Part shown: one piece after another, positions 53,065 through 62,854 of the stretch
Layout of the letters: each line of letters opens with the position of its first letter
Position numbering within the stretch: the stretch's first letter is position 1
DNA from: Hyparrhenia diplandra
Lineage: Eukaryota > Streptophyta > Magnoliopsida > Poales > Poaceae
Length of the DNA stretch: 64,000 nucleotides
Direction: 5' to 3'
Assembly (NCBI GenBank): GCA_015847255.1
Contig: JADLZK010010433.1
Span: forward strand, 186,001-250,000
The notes under the pieces: generated by a model
Told to the model about the DNA's origin: nothing
The model's database searches: none
What the model saw: only the letters and a program-made list of their open reading frames with translations
Position numbers and translations under genes: made by a program

Positions 53065-54245
53065 TCTTCTCAGAGATCACTACTCAGTTTCTTCAACAAC
53101 AAACCATTGTGTCAGAAAACTTTCAATAAATTAACACAGCCAATGGTCAAGCTACCATGCAAGTGCATCTTCAGTTGACTCGTATGAAAGAGAAACAATT
53201 CTCCTCTAGCCCCTCTAACTTTATCAATGCAGACATCAAAACTACATCATATTACTAATATCCCTTGCATTCTCAATCGACTTCAAGAATAAGTATAAGA
53301 TAATATTAAGACAAAGTATTACAATTTTCAAATATGAACACAATGATATTAAACTTATAACAGAAATTGTATAAGTTATTGAGGTAATATCGATCAAAGA
53401 TTGTGAAGTTATAAAAATTGATGGTTCTAATAGCCTGGGAGTCAAAAAAAATGAATCATACTACATTTGGGAATTGAAAACCAGGCCCAATCCATAGCTG
53501 AGAGTTATAAAATGATCGTTGTTTTTCAGGAAAAAACGATTATTTTGTTAATCTCAGCTGTGGATTGATCTGGGTTTAAAAATCATTTTTTAAAAAAAAC
53601 TCTAGCTACGGATTAGATCTGGATTTCAACTCCCAGTCTATTAAAACCATCCAATTAGCAGCCACTCGCTTAATTTTTTTAAATTGGTTTTAGGTAAGGA
53701 GTTCATGATGAATACAATACTGATACATTCCTTGCATTCGAAATTAAGCTTATTTTGCCTCCAAAGGCAATGTTTTAAAAACGGATTACAACAGTGTGGA
53801 CTAATTTAACACTCCAAAACACATTGCTTAGGGGCGGACCTGATACGAAGACAATGGAGCAACCGGCCGAACCAAGAACACCGAGAGGCCCTGGAACCCC
53901 AAATGTAGCAGTCGCCGGGCGTCGCCCCAACCTGCAAAACCCAAATAAAGCAAGATAAATACAGGCAGCAGCAACAAACGAGAGGACGCGGTGCATTATA
54001 AAAAAAAAAAGTACAGTTGTTTCCAAAACTAACATTTGAGAATTAATACAACATTGTGGACTAACTTCTTTAACTCTAATTCACACTAAAATGAATTGCT
54101 TAATAAGGTATTTAAATATCCTACACAATGTAAATTATGCACGTGTGTCATGAACTGGAGGGACTAGGTCATTGCTGTATTAGCTTTCTTTCACTTATAC
54201 AAAATATTTTAGACTTGCCCATAGCGCCATACTAGCGTTTCACAT
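53065..54245. repeat. Tandem duplication unit 1, upstream of DUF674-5
   Basis: From gatcactactcagtttcttc (about 53084) onward this aligns with 54256 onward: aacaaaccattgtgt, ttaacacagccaa.gg.caagctaccatgca, agcccctctaa, ttttcaaatatg, tatcgatcaaagattgtgaag, tctaatagcctg. Unit 1 lacks the hAT and LINE insertions found in unit 2. Confidence 0.85.
53415..53657. mobile_element. MITE with about 28-bp inverted ends
   Basis: aattgatggttctaatagcc at the left and tctattaaaaccatccaatt at the right are inverted repeats. The same element in unit 2 (about 55503-56075, with a LINE insertion) has arms of about 60 bases including tgaaaaatgaatc. Confidence 0.7.
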
Positions 54246-54537
54246 CACCAAAAGATCACTACTCAATTGCTTTGACAACAAACCATTGTGTTAGAAAAAA
54301 TTACAACAATTTAACACAGCCAACGGCCAAGCTACCATGCATGTGCATCTTCAAAAATTCAAAATGCATGTATATATTATCTGACTCATATCAAAGAGAA
54401 ACAATTGTTCTAGCCCCTCTAAATCTCTAGCTTTATCAGTGTGGGATATCACATTGCTAATATCCGTTGCATTCCATTGAATTTAAGAAGAAATATGACA
54501 ATAATATTGTGACGAAGTATTTCAATTTTCAAATATG

Positions 54538-55416
54538 TCAGCCTGGGCAATCGGTTTTAACCGATAATTCGGTTCGGTTTAATCGGTTGCCAAAAACTTC
54601 GGTTTGTAGAAACTGACAACCGATCGGTTGCCCAGAAAATCAGGAACCGAGGAGTTCGGTTTCGGTTTGTTTTCGGTTTTTCGGTTATAACCGAACAAAC
54701 CGATGAACGATAACACAACTCGAGAAACATGTAAATCAACAATCAGTGTTGATGCCAGGGAAACTGAATTCAGTAGATGAGCACACGAACACTTCGATTC
54801 AGGGAAAAGCAAGCAAGCACAAAAAGCAAGCAAGCAAGGAAAAGCAATCACACAGATCTGCAAACGCGTTCGTTAGCTGCAGCTGCTCCCCGTACGGCGC
54901 GGATCCGTGGACGCACCACTGCGCTTGCACCGCTGCCGCCCGTGGCTTGTTCATGCGACCGTTGCCGACCTGCCGTGTCGCGCCGCTCCGCCGCTGGCCT
55001 GCCGTGTTGGCCACCGCCGCCGCCGCCGCCGCCAAAGGATAGAGTTAGGTTAGGTGTATGCGGTGTACTGGTGCCGAGTGTTGTTGGGTTCCTGCGGCCT
55101 GCCTGCCTGGCGTACGCGTGAGGGCCGGGGTATGTGATGTTGATTGGTGGGCCGGCGGGGGGCTAGGCCACAACTGGTGGGCTGGCTGCCGCTCGACTGC
55201 TGAGTGTGGACTGGACTGTGTTGCCTCACGAGACATACATCGGTTTCTCGGTGAATCGGTTTTGTTTCACGTAGCAACCGAAGCCGAAGCCGAAGACTCT
55301 AGTTCCCAAAACTGAAAACCGAAACCGAACCGAAAAACCGAAAAACCGACAATACGGTTCGGTTTCGATTCGGTTCGGTTCGGTTTTCGGGTTTCGTGAA
55401 AATGTGCCCAGGCTGA
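54538..55416. mobile_element. Non-autonomous hAT element (879 bp)
   Basis: TIRs TCAGCCTGGGCA and TGCCCAGGCTGA, exact 8-bp target duplication caaatatg at 54530-54537 and 55417-55424. Unit 1 (about 53330) gives the uninterrupted sequence. Subterminal zones are packed with cggttcggtt/aaccgaaccg motifs. The interior (54870-55230) is GC-rich with short frames and no transposase. Confidence 0.95.
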
Positions 55417-55502
55417 CAAATATGGACCTAATGATATCAAATTTATAACACAAATTATATAATTTATTGAGCTAATATCGATCAAAGATTGTGAAGTTAT
55501 AA

Positions 55503-56075
55503 AACTGGATGGTTCTAATAGCCTGAGAGTTGAAAAATGAATCATGTTACAGTTTTTTTTTTTTTTGAACCGAGGAATTACCCCATTTCCATTACAAGTA
55601 ACGGAAATACAGAGTTCAGCAAGTTTGAAGGACTTAGACCAGAAAAAAAGAGGAAACCTGACCACCTAGGAGTGACCTGTCTAGATGCAGAAAGAATGGC
55701 TTCAGAGAACACCCGGACAATGTAAAACTCAGCTACAGCATCAACTGACAGCACATACAGAGACAAACTAGAACAGATAACTGTTTCGCAGGTCAACACC
55801 AGCAAAACATAGCACCAGGTCTTGTTTCCAAGAATCATGTTACAGTTGGGAGTGGAAAACAAGTCCCAAACCATAGCTGAGACATGATCATTTTATAACT
55901 CTCAGCTATGGACTGAAAAAAAATGATCATTTTATAACTCTCAGCTATGGATTGGGTCTGGGTGAAAAACTATCATTTTTTAAACTATGGATTGGATCTG
56001 GGTTTTTAACTCCCAACTGTCATACGATTCATTTTTCAACCCACAGGCTATTAAAAACCATCCAATTTGCAACCA
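55503..56075. mobile_element. MITE with about 60-bp arms, split by a LINE piece
   Basis: The left arm is ggatggttctaatagcctga and on through tgaatcatgttacag; the right arm (about 56015-56075) is its inverted copy (ctgtcatacgattcattttt, ggctattaaaaaccatcc). The middle contains two direct copies of atgatcattttataactctc. Confidence 0.75.
55553..55831 (-). mobile_element. 5'-truncated LINE (279 bp)
   Basis: The exact 14-bp target duplication gaatcatgttacag lies at 55539-55552 and 55832-55845. The T-run at 55553-55566 is the poly(A) tail of a minus-strand insertion. The 3' sequence (minus: gtatttccgttacttgtaat, aattcctcggttc) is typical of grass L1 tails. Confidence 0.93.
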
Positions 56076-56260
56076 CTCGCTCCAATTTAGAGTGGTTTTA
56101 GGTGACGAGGCCTTGTTGAATACTTTTGCAATGTGAAATTTAACAATGCTTAAAAATACCAAATAGATTCCATTCATTCTTACTTCGTCTCCAAAGGTAA
56201 AGTTTTAAAAACAACAAACAACACCGTGGACTAATTTAACACTCTAAAACACATTGCCTG

Positions 56261-56948
56261 AGGTTGATTAATTTAATAATAATCACTCCGAGCCCCAACC
56301 AAACGTGCAGCAGCTATGCAAGGCTTACTCCAGGGACGCACCGGGGGCCGGCGGTGGGGTGCGGCGGGGTGCGAACCTGCTACGAAGACGATGAAGCGAC
56401 CGGCCGAACCAAGAACACCTGCAGGGCTGGCTCCGGAACCCCAGAAGTTGCAGTCGCTGCTCGCCGCGCAAGCTGCAGAACCCAAATAAAGCAAGATAAA
56501 TACAGGCAGCAACGAGAGGCGGCACTGCGGCAGCCAGCAGATGAGCACGAGAGCACAGAGCAATCGAAACGGGGAGGCCCAGCACCGATACATCCAAGAA
56601 ATCAGACGGAGATGACGCATCCTCGGGCCGCCGTAGGAAAACCCAAGCCAGGCAGCCCCAACGCCAAGAACACATCGAATCGAAGGGAGAAGAAGGAACC
56701 AAATCTAATCTAGCAAATCGGGGGCAGGCGGGCAACGAAAGGGAGTGGCGAGGCCTACCGCTGAAGCCGAGAGAATGTGACGGCTCCTCCGAGGGCCGAG
56801 GCTTAACGCGGCGGACAAATGCGAGCAGCCGAGCAGGAGACGCCTGAGCCTGAGGACCGAAGGAGACCTCAAACCGACGGCATTATTGGTGGAAGCGGAG
56901 CTGTGGACCAAGATAGGGAAATAAAAAGATTAATTCATTGTTATTACC
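56261..56948 (-). other. GC-rich region, possible duplicated leader of DUF674-5
   Basis: On the minus strand, 56911-56760 reads like a 5' UTR exon (ctccgcttccaccaataatg, ctcggcttcagcg) ending at a donor-like gcg|gtaggc. 56480-56370 has acceptor-like ttctgcag and tgttcttggttcggccgg, repeated in shorter form at 53990-53830. It may be the leader exon and intron of DUF674-5, or of a lost gene. No protein domain seen. Confidence 0.35.
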
Positions 56949-57319
56949 AGCAGCTGCGGCATTATGTTGGACTTTATGAATAACTAGAAATGAAGTGGTT
57001 TTTGATAAATGTCGACCAAAAAATCTTTTACAGGTCATATTCAGGGGAACACATTGGCTGCGACAATGGGCAAGTCTACAGCAGCATGAAGATCGGAGGA
57101 GTATGCTGATTCACGCAGGACAAAGCATCTCGAAACTTATGCTCTTCAATTTTTAGTTCCAATGGATGGTTGTCATCAAGATACATTGGTTGATTTTAGA
57201 TTAAATTTGCTTTGTTTCGGTTATGCAGACAACTTTTGTCAGCCAAACGTTTGTAATAATTAGTCCGATTCTATCTTTTTTGATAGATGAAGCCGGATTA
57301 ATTTCCATTATCTAAAAAA
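56949..57319 (+). mobile_element. 5'-truncated LINE, 3' end
   Basis: The frame ITRNEVVFDKCRPKNLLQVI, then FRGTHWLRQWASLQQHEDRR to a stop at 57156 is the C-terminus of L1 ORF2. It corresponds to NDTLFKKMK...VIFRGAYWLRFW in the large LINE (about 17960). The 3' UTR ends ccattatctaaaaaaa (57313-57319), matching the 3' end of that LINE, so the two are from related families. One upstream in-frame stop. Target duplication not found. Confidence 0.8.
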
Positions 57320-57509
57320 AGCTGTGAAACGGAAGGACCACGGTGTTGTTACCATGTTGGCCTTGGGGGCGCTGGTGCGAGTGCTGCTGGTGCTGGTGCG
57401 ACGCTCTCCGTGGTTTAGGCACGTAGGCCCCATGGCAGGCCTTGGAGCTTGGACTCTTATGTGTACTGTGTCCTATATAACCCTAAACTGAAGCCACGTG
57501 CCAAAACAG

Positions 57510-57738
57510 TCCTAAACTGTGTTTAGAGCACCAAATTCTCTTCAAAATTTTTAGAATTCCCATTACATCAAAACAAATGTTTCTAAAAAAAAACGCATGC
57601 TCGGAGTATAAAATATAAGTAAAAAAACTAATTGCACAGTTTAGATATACATTGTGAGACGATTCTTTTGAGCCTAGTTACGCCATAGTAGGAATAGTAT
57701 TTTTCGGACCAAAATCCAGCCAAAATTCGTGCTCTAAA
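57510..57738. mobile_element. MITE (M5), same family as M1-M4
   Basis: tgtttagagcaccaaattctc at the left and attcgtgctctaaaac at the right form inverted ends. Body: actaattgcacagtttagat, gacgattcttttgagcctag. Confidence 0.65.
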
Positions 57739-58577
57739 ACGGTCTCCAACGGGTGATGCAAAATACAAATATGCATCTCGATGGGTCGTCTACGTCGTGA
57801 AAACAACCTCCAACAGATGATGCATACGGTAAGACGTGTTTTGAGTTTGAGGAGAGAGGACAAGCAAACTTGCGTCGCCTCCACGCGCGAAGGCAAGCGG
57901 TGGTGGGCCCATGACGGCGCTTGAAGTGGTGGGCTCGCGGCGGGCGAGACGGGCGGCGGCGGCGCCTCTAGGATTTGCCGCAACTGCTCGCGAAGGTCCG
58001 GCGCAACGAGCGCCTCCTGTCGCCGGCGTCGCCGTGCGACCGACTTCGATGAAGGCTGGCGCAGCACGACGTGCGCACGGATGTGCACCCCCTCGGCGGC
58101 GTCGGCGAAGATGGCGTCGAGTCCGAGGAGGCCAGCGGCGGAGGATACCTCGGAGCGAAGTCGATGTGGCCCGGGGAGTCGATGAGGCTGGCGGTGCCCG
58201 CCCCAGAGCGGAACGCGGCGGCGACGGACTTCATGGTGATGGCCCGACGCTGCTCCTCGTCTGGCGGTGGCGCGCTAGCTCCTCGCGACCGACCACCGGT
58301 GGCCGGCGGCAAGGCAGGGTATCAACACATTTTTGTTTCACTCTCGGGGTTCCCGATGTAAAAGCGCTAGAGAGAAGGTTTTTCTAAATCTAGTTTTTAT
58401 TATTTAGAAAAAGATCAGGGTCCTCTGTGAAAAAGTGTTCTCAAGATGCCCGGCGTGTGCGAGAGGTCCGCTGTTGGAGACGGCTGATTTGTCGGTACTC
58501 GATTCTTTCTTGTAGCTAGCTCAAAATCGTGGAATAGGTATTGAATTTACGGTGAGCTGTTGGAGACGGCCTAAACA
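57737..58577. mobile_element. Probable TIR element carrying a gene fragment
   Basis: The left end aaacggtctccaacgggtgatgc and right end gctgttggagacggcct are inverted repeats of about 14-15 bp, and each is echoed once further inside (about 57800 and 58470). It encloses the EFL1-like gene fragment. No transposase and no clear target duplication, so the element type is inferred. Confidence 0.45.
57960..58275 (-). pseudogene. Fragment of an EFL1/RIA1-like translational GTPase gene
   Basis: DEEQRRAITMKS (about 58261-58226) is the switch I region wording of EFL1/RIA1, the EF-2-like GTPase that releases eIF6 from 60S ribosomes. LIDSPGHIDF (about 58186-58157) is the G3 motif (DxPGH). After a frameshift near 58155, SEVSSAA and then DAAEGVHIRAHVVLRQ follow, as in the family. 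Only about 100 of over 1000 residues are present, so this is a captured or retained fragment, not a working gene. No introns are visible in this stretch. Confidence 0.8.
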
Positions 58578-58882
58578 CACCCTTGTAGGGCATGTTTGAT
58601 GCCCACCGCCATAGTTTGCCCTGCCTATTGCCCTGTTGGTAACACATCGGTGGTAAAAATAGTGTGTTTGGGTAGTGACTAAGGTTTGTTTTTTTTATAC
58701 AAACATATCAGTATTGCTCAGACAAGGAAAACGTACACAAAGACATACACGTATAGATATGAGCTTAACAGGAAAGCGAAGACAAGCGGCTTGATAACTT
58801 TACTTGGAAGCCCCTAAGAAAAAAATCACAAGAAAGTTCTGGCCGCCATGGTCATCGTTGAACGTCGTGACCATTACCCCAA
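58578..58882. other. Spacer, nothing recognised
   Basis: AT-rich, no gene or repeat recognised. Confidence 0.4.
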
Positions 58883-59287
58883 GTTTTAAATAGCGGGCTA
58901 CGGAAAATAGCGGCGTATTTTTTTCTAGGGGATATAAAGCTATAGCGGAGCTATGACAGATAACGTTTTATAAGAAAACTATGAAAAAACTCCAATTATT
59001 TATGTCAAAACAAGGCAAATATGATATTTAGCGAATACAAATACGTTTACAAGGTTTTACAAGTCTAAATAACATTACCAAATACCAATATGATATTACA
59101 ACATTTTTCATAAAAATTTAATCAACCAAAATGCCAAATTAGTAACAAATGAAATATGAAATAGCGGTAAATAGCGGCGCTATAGCGCTAAATAGCGGTA
59201 AGTAGTTGTAAATAGCGGTGTTATAAAGGAAATACAAATAGCTTAGCGGCTTAATCTTTCCGAAGCTATAGCGGACTATTTTAAACA
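58883..59287. mobile_element. TIR element with many 'atagcgg' motifs (about 405 bp)
   Basis: gttttaaatagcgggctacg at the left and atagcggactattttaaac at the right are imperfect inverted repeats. Near the right end aatagcgg/tatagcg occurs at least eight times. This is like subterminal repeat arrays of hAT-type elements. No coding capacity; target duplication not seen. Confidence 0.55.
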
Positions 59288-59472
59288 GGGCCATCACCAT
59301 GCATCTTTGGCGACGGAAACGTCCCGCCGCCCCGACCTGGAGGAGCCCCAAAAAATAGTGTGGCCACCCCCACCGTTTAGCTTATTGCCACAAAACTTAC
59401 CAAAAAAAAAACTTTCTAGGAGGTGGTTTAAGCTAAAAATGTTTAGATTAAAATATTAATTACAAATCGGCG

Positions 59473-60856
59473 TGTCGGCGTTCCGAGAGCCGGTGGTGCC
59501 TCGGGAGCCGGCAATAAAGAATTTCTAGGCCGTGTGCCTCCTCCCCCAATGGCGTAGCGCAAGATGGACACGGACACGGCGGGTTTATCTGGTTCAGCCA
59601 ACGGGGCCCCTACGTCCAGCCGGGTGGTGTCCCGCTCGTGTTACCTCGCTCAAAAGGAGAGCTTGCGGTAGGGGTTACAAGCGGCGTGAGGGAGAGAAGC
59701 TGGTCTCAAGCCCCACGATCGTGGTGGTGGTGGTGGTGGTTGTCCGGTTGAATTTTTGGTCGAACTCCCGCTAATGGGGCATTACTCCCCCCTTTTATAG
59801 TAGGAAGAGGGAAATAATGTTTACATACGTGGGTGCCTAGGTGGCTAATTCGAGGCTACACTTGTTGCATGTGCACGGTAGAGGGTCGGTTGTCTTGGGC
59901 GTCGCTTGATGAAGACACGCGTCCCGATCGATGGTAGGCGTGCCATTTCTGGTGCGGCCTCGGTGCGTGAGGCGTCCCTCACGGCCCGCATGGCGAGGGG
60001 CGGCCCCGTGAACGCCGGTTGTGGCGTGTCATGCGCCCGGGGTCCGGCCCAGCGTGGCGTCTTGGCGGTGTTTACGGGAATGAACGGTGTTGTCTGGTTT
60101 CCCGTCTTCCGGGCGGCAGAATACGCCACCGGCTCAGCTTTTGTGTCCCATCGGTCGGATTGGGGAGCGATTTGGCGAGCCGATTTGGTCGGGCGTAATC
60201 GATGGCCCCGGGCGCCTCGTGCAAGCATAACCGCATTAAATGCGGTTGTTTCCCTTCCTCAGACGGAACCTCCCATGCCTAAGGGTCGGCGACCCCGGGT
60301 GAGATGGTTGGGTTTCCTCGCGAGGGTTGAGAGCTGGGTCTCCCTCGGGGCGGAGATTTGCTCCCGAGGGTGGTGAGCTAAGCCACCCTCGGATGAGGGA
60401 ATCCATGTGCCCGGGATGGAGAGGCTGTGTCTCCCTCGGGCGAGGCGGAGGTTAGGGTTGAGTCCGAGCCATGGGTCGGTTGGTGATGATGTGGAGCGTT
60501 CGGTTCTCCGTCTTGTAAGGGTTCATGGCCTTGTCATTCCCCGGCGTAGCGAGCTCCTTTGCCGACGGTTTGGTCGTGGATTCATGGATGAAGACAAGCT
60601 GGTCAAAGACCTGGCTTGGAAGTTAATCGAGCAACTACTCGGTGTCCTTCGTCGTGGTGACTCACGTGGGCCGCTTGTAGGCCGACTCAGCTTCATGTAT
60701 GCGCCGCGGGCGCTTTGGCCCTGTCCGTTGTTGGCATTTCTTAACGCAATCAAAGGAAATAGGTATAAAAGCCATCCCCAATAAAAGCGTCGAAATGCGC
60801 CGCTGACATTCCCAAGTAAACCACCATGTCGGTGATCCGAAATGGAATCGTCAACA
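59473..60856 (-). mobile_element. LTR, Ty3/gypsy type, minus orientation
   Basis: Read on the minus strand it begins TGTTGACGATTCC at 60856 and ends GGAACGCCGACA at 59473. A minus-strand TATA (ctataaaagg) lies at 59800-59791. No matching 5-bp repeat is present at its edges, and no primer-binding site follows, so it may be a recombined or nested LTR. The open frames in it are not gag or pol. Confidence 0.65.
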
Positions 60857-62424
60857 GGATAGATCTTGCCATCTTAGATATTCATCAAAGCGCACGGATC
60901 TATCATTGTAGCATTTCACCGGAAGTATTCAGGGTATCGTTATTTATATTTTCCCAAAGGAAGGCATGTGATTAATAAATTAGCATGGCATCCGAATAGA
61001 GGAACATGTGTTTGCTTAGACCAAAATGTTCATAACGGGGGTAAGCAATAATGGTTCATGGATAGTGTGACACACACTTAAGAATCCACCAGCAAAAGGA
61101 TAAAGAAAATAGATAAAGAATAAATGAATAAATGAATAACCTAATGGAGTAGTTCTAATGTATCTAGTCATGGCCATACAAATGAATAGTTAGGATCATA
61201 TGCAAACCGATTTAATCGTGGTTAGGTCTAGGATAACGAGGGGAGACTCCCGGGTGCCATACGGCCCAATAGAAGCATTTACGAACTCCTACAAAGACAA
61301 AGTAACGGGGGGGATTTCAAGGGACGGTCAAGGCTTGTCACGACCAAGCCGCCTACCCCTCAACCGTGGCATGCACTCATATTCGCGGGTGTCGTAATAC
61401 CCGGGCACCATGCCCGCATATTAGAACACTACTCTTGTCCCCCCCGGGATCCCCACTCGTCGAATGGGACGGACTAGAACAAGAGCAAACCCCGAAGGAA
61501 CTACGAACCGTTATCCCACCTCTAATCAAGTTAGGCATATGATGATCGATGATGAACGTAATGAACATGTCAAGATTATGATATGTAAACTATATGCTAG
61601 TTCATATACCAACACAAGAACATGAACAAAACTATACTCTAGTTCATAAGTTAGGCCAAGAACATAAATATAAGACTTGCAAATAGAAGAATGCTCCATA
61701 GAGTAGATGTATTACCAAAGCACTTTCTTCTAGGAGACAAGCCCTCCTTGTAGCTCTTCTACTCCAAGTGTTAACTAAGAAAGAATAAAGAAGAAGAAAG
61801 AAGAAGAAGGAAGAAGTAGAAGAAGAGAGAGAGGTAGAGGTGGTAGAGAGAGAGAAATTACTGGTTTCTTTGGACTCCAAGTGGTGTGTGTTGAGAGAGA
61901 GGGAGAGAGGGGGGCCTACTTATACACTTGGAGGAGGGGCCTAAGTGCTAATTTACATCAAAACCGACACAGTAAACCTTCCTTGTATGCGCAAACCGAC
62001 CAACGCAGGGCGGGAAACCCTGTTTGGAAAGTGCACGAACCGCCTCCCCGATTTTGGGACGAAAACCGCCTCGGGGAGGGTGTGCGGCCGCACTGGGTGG
62101 TGCGCACCCCACAGGCTCGGCGGCCGGGTCTCGGTGGGGTGTCGTCTTTCGCCCTGAAAAGTTGTGGGCGGGCTGTGCTCGCCCAGATTTGATGTTTTGG
62201 GTCGATTTGCTCTTGGGCTTGGGTTTTGCAATAATGCGCTTTCAGGAAGGCGTACTTTGGTCGATTTTCCACTTGCTTTTATTATAAATCTGCAAAAATA
62301 AAATACAAGACACTACAAGTGGAATTTATTAGTGATAAAAGTATATGAGTATAAAAAGGTTTAATTTTACTCCCTTTATGGTAGTAAGTTGACGGGAAAA
62401 ATATGTCGTTGGTTACCGTCAACA
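60857..62424 (-). mobile_element. 3' LTR of a Ty3/gypsy retrotransposon
   Basis: On the minus strand the LTR starts TGTTGACGGTAACC at 62424, directly after a polypurine tract. A minus TATA (gtataagta) lies at about 61926-61918. The far part has gataccctgaatacttccgg and gaaatgctacaatgatag, typical of the end of grass gypsy LTRs. Its exact far end is unclear because it abuts the LTR at 59473-60856. Confidence 0.7.
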
Positions 62425-62438
62425 AACTCCCCAAGCTT
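62425..62438 (-). promoter_or_regulatory. Polypurine tract of the gypsy element
   Basis: Minus strand AAGCTTGGGGAGTT immediately before TGTTGACGG. This is the usual place and form of the plus-strand priming site in grass gypsy elements. Confidence 0.75.
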
Positions 62439-62755
62439 ACCCTTTGCACGTCCTCGAGCAAAAGAGATAAGTACTTGGTTGTTGATCGGGAGTTGCTACT
62501 ATGCCGATTACGTTTTACAAGTGCGGGGTTATAATAAGAGTGTCTACTAGAGTTTGAATAAAATGGCACATCTTTTTCCCCACCCTTTTATTACCTTTCA
62601 TCGTAGCGGGGCTTTCGGCTTTTCTCAAAGCCTTGAGCGGTTGCCAGATAGAACGGTTATAACGAGAGGTGCTTATCATTCATCCTTTTGATCGACTTTT
62701 TATCGGATTTTATTTAGATAATATTTATTTCTTTTAGAAAGCATGGGCTTTATTG

Positions 62756-62854
<99 letters not shown>

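Larger units (their letters stand above)
54249..56260. repeat. Tandem duplication unit 2 (with hAT and LINE insertions)
   Basis: Counterpart of 53065-54245. It is longer because of the hAT element 54538-55416 and the LINE piece 55553-55831. Its far end (56340-56530) keeps a fuller version of the sequence seen at 53830-53990. Confidence 0.85.

Noticed and set aside
59906..60784. Frames of 125-156 aa on the plus strand
   Set aside because: They lie within an LTR (59473-60856) and have no recognised domain.
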